Of a stretch of 7,808 bases of DNA, positions 6,598-7,808 are shown in pieces. The stretch is from Marinosulfonomonas sp. GTDB lineage: Bacteria > Pseudomonadota > Alphaproteobacteria > Rhodobacterales > Rhodobacteraceae. A model generated the notes under the pieces. That model was given only the letters and a program-made list of their open reading frames with translations, did not search any database and was not told the origin of the DNA. Where the stretch lies: contig JALSJL010000490.1 in the NCBI GenBank assembly GCA_026989405.1, positions 1 through 7,808 of the forward strand. Reading direction: 5' to 3'. The position numbers were made by a program, and so were the translations under genes. How positions within the stretch are numbered: position 1 is the first letter of the stretch; every line of letters begins with the position of its first letter.

Positions 6598-7682
6598 ACC
6601 CGGTTCTCCCGAAACTGGGCCACGGCGTGAACGACCCGGCGGCAACTGGCCTCATCACCGACGGTGATCCGCAGACAGTGAGGCAGCCCGTAGCCCGCCA
6701 CGCGGCGCACAATGATCCCCTGCGACCTGAGAAAATCATCGCACCCTTCGGCCTCTTCTCGGTTCGCAAACCGGGCAAGAACAAAATTGGCCCGCGAAAC
6801 GTCGGATGGCACACCGAGCTCGGCCAGCGCCTCCGACATCCAGGCCCGCAGTCGCCCATTCTCGGCCCGCGACCTTGCAATGTGCGATTGGTCTCGGACC
6901 GCCGCCTGTGCCGTCTGCAACTGGGCCTGCGACAGGTTGAACGGCCCACGCAGCCGATTCAGCACCTGGATAATCTCGAGCGGGCCATACCCCCAACCAA
7001 TGCGCAGCCCGCCGAGGCCATAAGCCTTTGAAAACGTGCGGGTCATGACGACATTGTCCCGGCTTTCCACAAAGCTGGCACCGCCATCAAACCCCTCAAC
7101 ATACTCTGCATAAGCGCCATCGAGCACCAACAAGGCCTGTTCCGGCAAGCCGGCGGCAAGACGTGACACTTCGTTGTTGCCGATCATCGTGCCGGTCGGA
7201 TTGGCGGGATTGGCAACGAACACAAGCCGGGTCTTCTCGGTGCAGGCCTTCAGAATTGCGTCCGCATCCACGACACGCTCGCGTTCGGGCACCTGAACCG
7301 GCGTCGCCCCCGCCCCGAGTGCGTAAATCCGATACATCGCGAACCCGTGCTCGGTGTGGATCACCTCATCGCCGGGACCGGCATAGGCCTGACACAACAG
7401 ACCGATGATTTCATCCGAGCCAGCACCACAAATTATCCGCTCGCTGTCCAGCCCATGAACCTCGGCTATAGCCTGGCGCAGCGACTTGTGATCGCTCGAC
7501 GGATAACGATGCAGCTCATGTCCTGATTTTGCAAATGCCTCGCGCGCCTTCTCGCCGGGGCCAAGCGGGTTTTCGTTGGAAGAAAGCTTGACCACATCGC
7601 TGGCACCCGCGACCTGGCTGTCCCCGCCCTTGTAAGGCGTGATCTCAAGGATGCCGGGTTGTGGTTTGATCTGGCTGGTCAT
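6594..7682 (-). CDS. hisC: Histidinol-phosphate aminotransferase
   Basis: This 362-residue PLP-dependent fold-type I aminotransferase is full length for HisC. It converts imidazole acetol phosphate and glutamate to histidinol phosphate and 2-oxoglutarate. Visible landmarks are SSNENPLGP (34-42), the phosphate-binding GAGSDE (86-91), NPANPTGT (158-165) with N161, D188 and Y191 for the cofactor ring, and TFSKAYGLGGLRIGW (216-230) with Schiff-base lysine K219 and R227. LRITVG (337-342) carries the substrate-carboxylate arginine R338. It is the first gene of the hisC-tyrC-extensin cluster. In some bacteria, including Z. mobilis, the same enzyme also transaminates aromatic keto acids, and the tyrC neighbour makes that plausible here. 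The ribosome site upstream of ATG 7682 is weak (GCGGAA). The family call is firm; dual specificity is inferred. Confidence 0.95.
   Translation of the reverse strand: MTSQIKPQPGILEITPYKGGDSQVAGASDVVKLSSNENPLGPGEKAREAFAKSGHELHRYPSSDHKSLRQAIAEVHGLDSERIICGAGSDEIIGLLCQAYAGPGDEVIHTEHGFAMYRIYALGAGATPVQVPERERVVDADAILKACTEKTRLVFVANPANPTGTMIGNNEVSRLAAGLPEQALLVLDGAYAEYVEGFDGGASFVESRDNVVMTRTFSKAYGLGGLRIGWGYGPLEIIQVLNRLRGPFNLSQAQLQTAQAAVRDQSHIARSRAENGRLRAWMSEALAELGVPSDVSRANFVLARFANREEAEGCDDFLRSQGIIVRRVAGYGLPHCLRITVGDEASCRRVVHAVAQFRENRV
6606..6610 (-). promoter_or_regulatory. Ribosome binding site fixing the tyrC start
   Basis: GGGAG on the minus strand ends eight bases before ATG 6597. It lies within the last codons of hisC. 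It is the strongest Shine-Dalgarno match in this cluster and favours the 6597 start over the in-frame start at 6645. Confidence 0.6.
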
Positions 7683-7709
7683 TGTTCCGCACTCGCTGTG
7701 GTTCGTAAT

Positions 7710-7738
7710 ATCTTATCTGCCGCAAGGCTTTGTGGCCA
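7710..7738 (-). promoter_or_regulatory. Weak candidate promoter for the hisC cluster
   Basis: In the gene-free stretch 7683-7808, the minus strand has TGGCCA (7738-7733, four of six to the -35 consensus), a 17-base spacer, and TAAGAT (7715-7710, four of six to -10). This is the best-spaced pair I could find upstream of hisC. The evidence is spacing and partial matches only. Confidence 0.28.
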
Positions 7739-7783
7739 GTAATTGATGCACTTCCCTTGGCAAATGCAAACCGGGCCGGCACG

Positions 7784-7808
7784 AAAAAGGCCGCACCCAA
7801 CAGGCGCG
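7784..7808 (-). terminator. Possible half of an intrinsic terminator, cut by the right edge
   Basis: The minus strand reads GGGTGCGGCC directly followed by five T. This is the usual look of the right arm and U tract of a strong terminator whose left arm would lie beyond base 7808. If so, a gene to the right ends here and hisC needs its own promoter. The complementary arm is not visible, so this is tentative. Confidence 0.3.

Noticed and set aside
6598..6645. Longer tyrC start inside hisC
   Set aside because: It adds residues unlike the family before the Rossmann motif. The 6597 start has GGGAG at good spacing and forms the ATGA overlap.
7684..7704. Paired GTTC elements upstream of hisC as an alphaproteobacterial LexA site
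   Set aside because: The two GTTC words are separated by 13 bases, not the 7 expected for GTTC-N7-GTTC.

Overview
The window looks like chromosomal core sequence of an alphaproteobacterium, most likely a Rhodobacterales (Roseobacter-type) member. The grounds are the high GC content, dense packing with 4-bp overlaps, a DUF2125 protein, an extensin-like periplasmic protein, and HisC next to a cyclohexadienyl-type dehydrogenase. The assignment rests on recalled protein families, not on a database search. No mobile element, tRNA, rRNA or CRISPR array is visible. No gap longer than about 130 bases lacks a gene.

Layout, right to left. A minus-strand cluster reads hisC (7682-6594), tyrC (6597-5680), extensin-family protein (5683-4889). 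Both junctions are ATGA stop/start overlaps, so the three genes are probably one translationally coupled operon behind a weak candidate promoter at 7710-7738. A plus-strand DUF2125 envelope protein (3891-4892) converges on it, and the two stop codons share the tetranucleotide CTAG. A 68-bp divergent spacer separates DUF2125 from a second minus-strand cluster: a ChaC-like gamma-glutamylcyclotransferase (3822-3274), a MotA/TolQ/ExbB-type membrane protein (3238-1952), and a very long MotB-like coiled-coil protein (1948 to beyond base 1). The last protein is cut off at the left edge just before its expected peptidoglycan-binding domain.

Function. HisC and TyrC serve histidine and tyrosine (probably also phenylalanine) synthesis. 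The extensin-family protein carries a zinc-peptidase-like signature and probably acts on the periplasmic cell wall. The left cluster encodes what appears to be a complete inner-membrane ion-driven stator pair of the MotAB/TolQR/ExbBD/ZorAB superfamily. Its distinguishing feature is a periplasmic rod of nearly 600 residues built partly from regular 35-residue (five-heptad) repeats. This is the best candidate in the window for an uncharacterised system. The rest reads as ordinary housekeeping sequence, and no classical defence partner gene is visible here.
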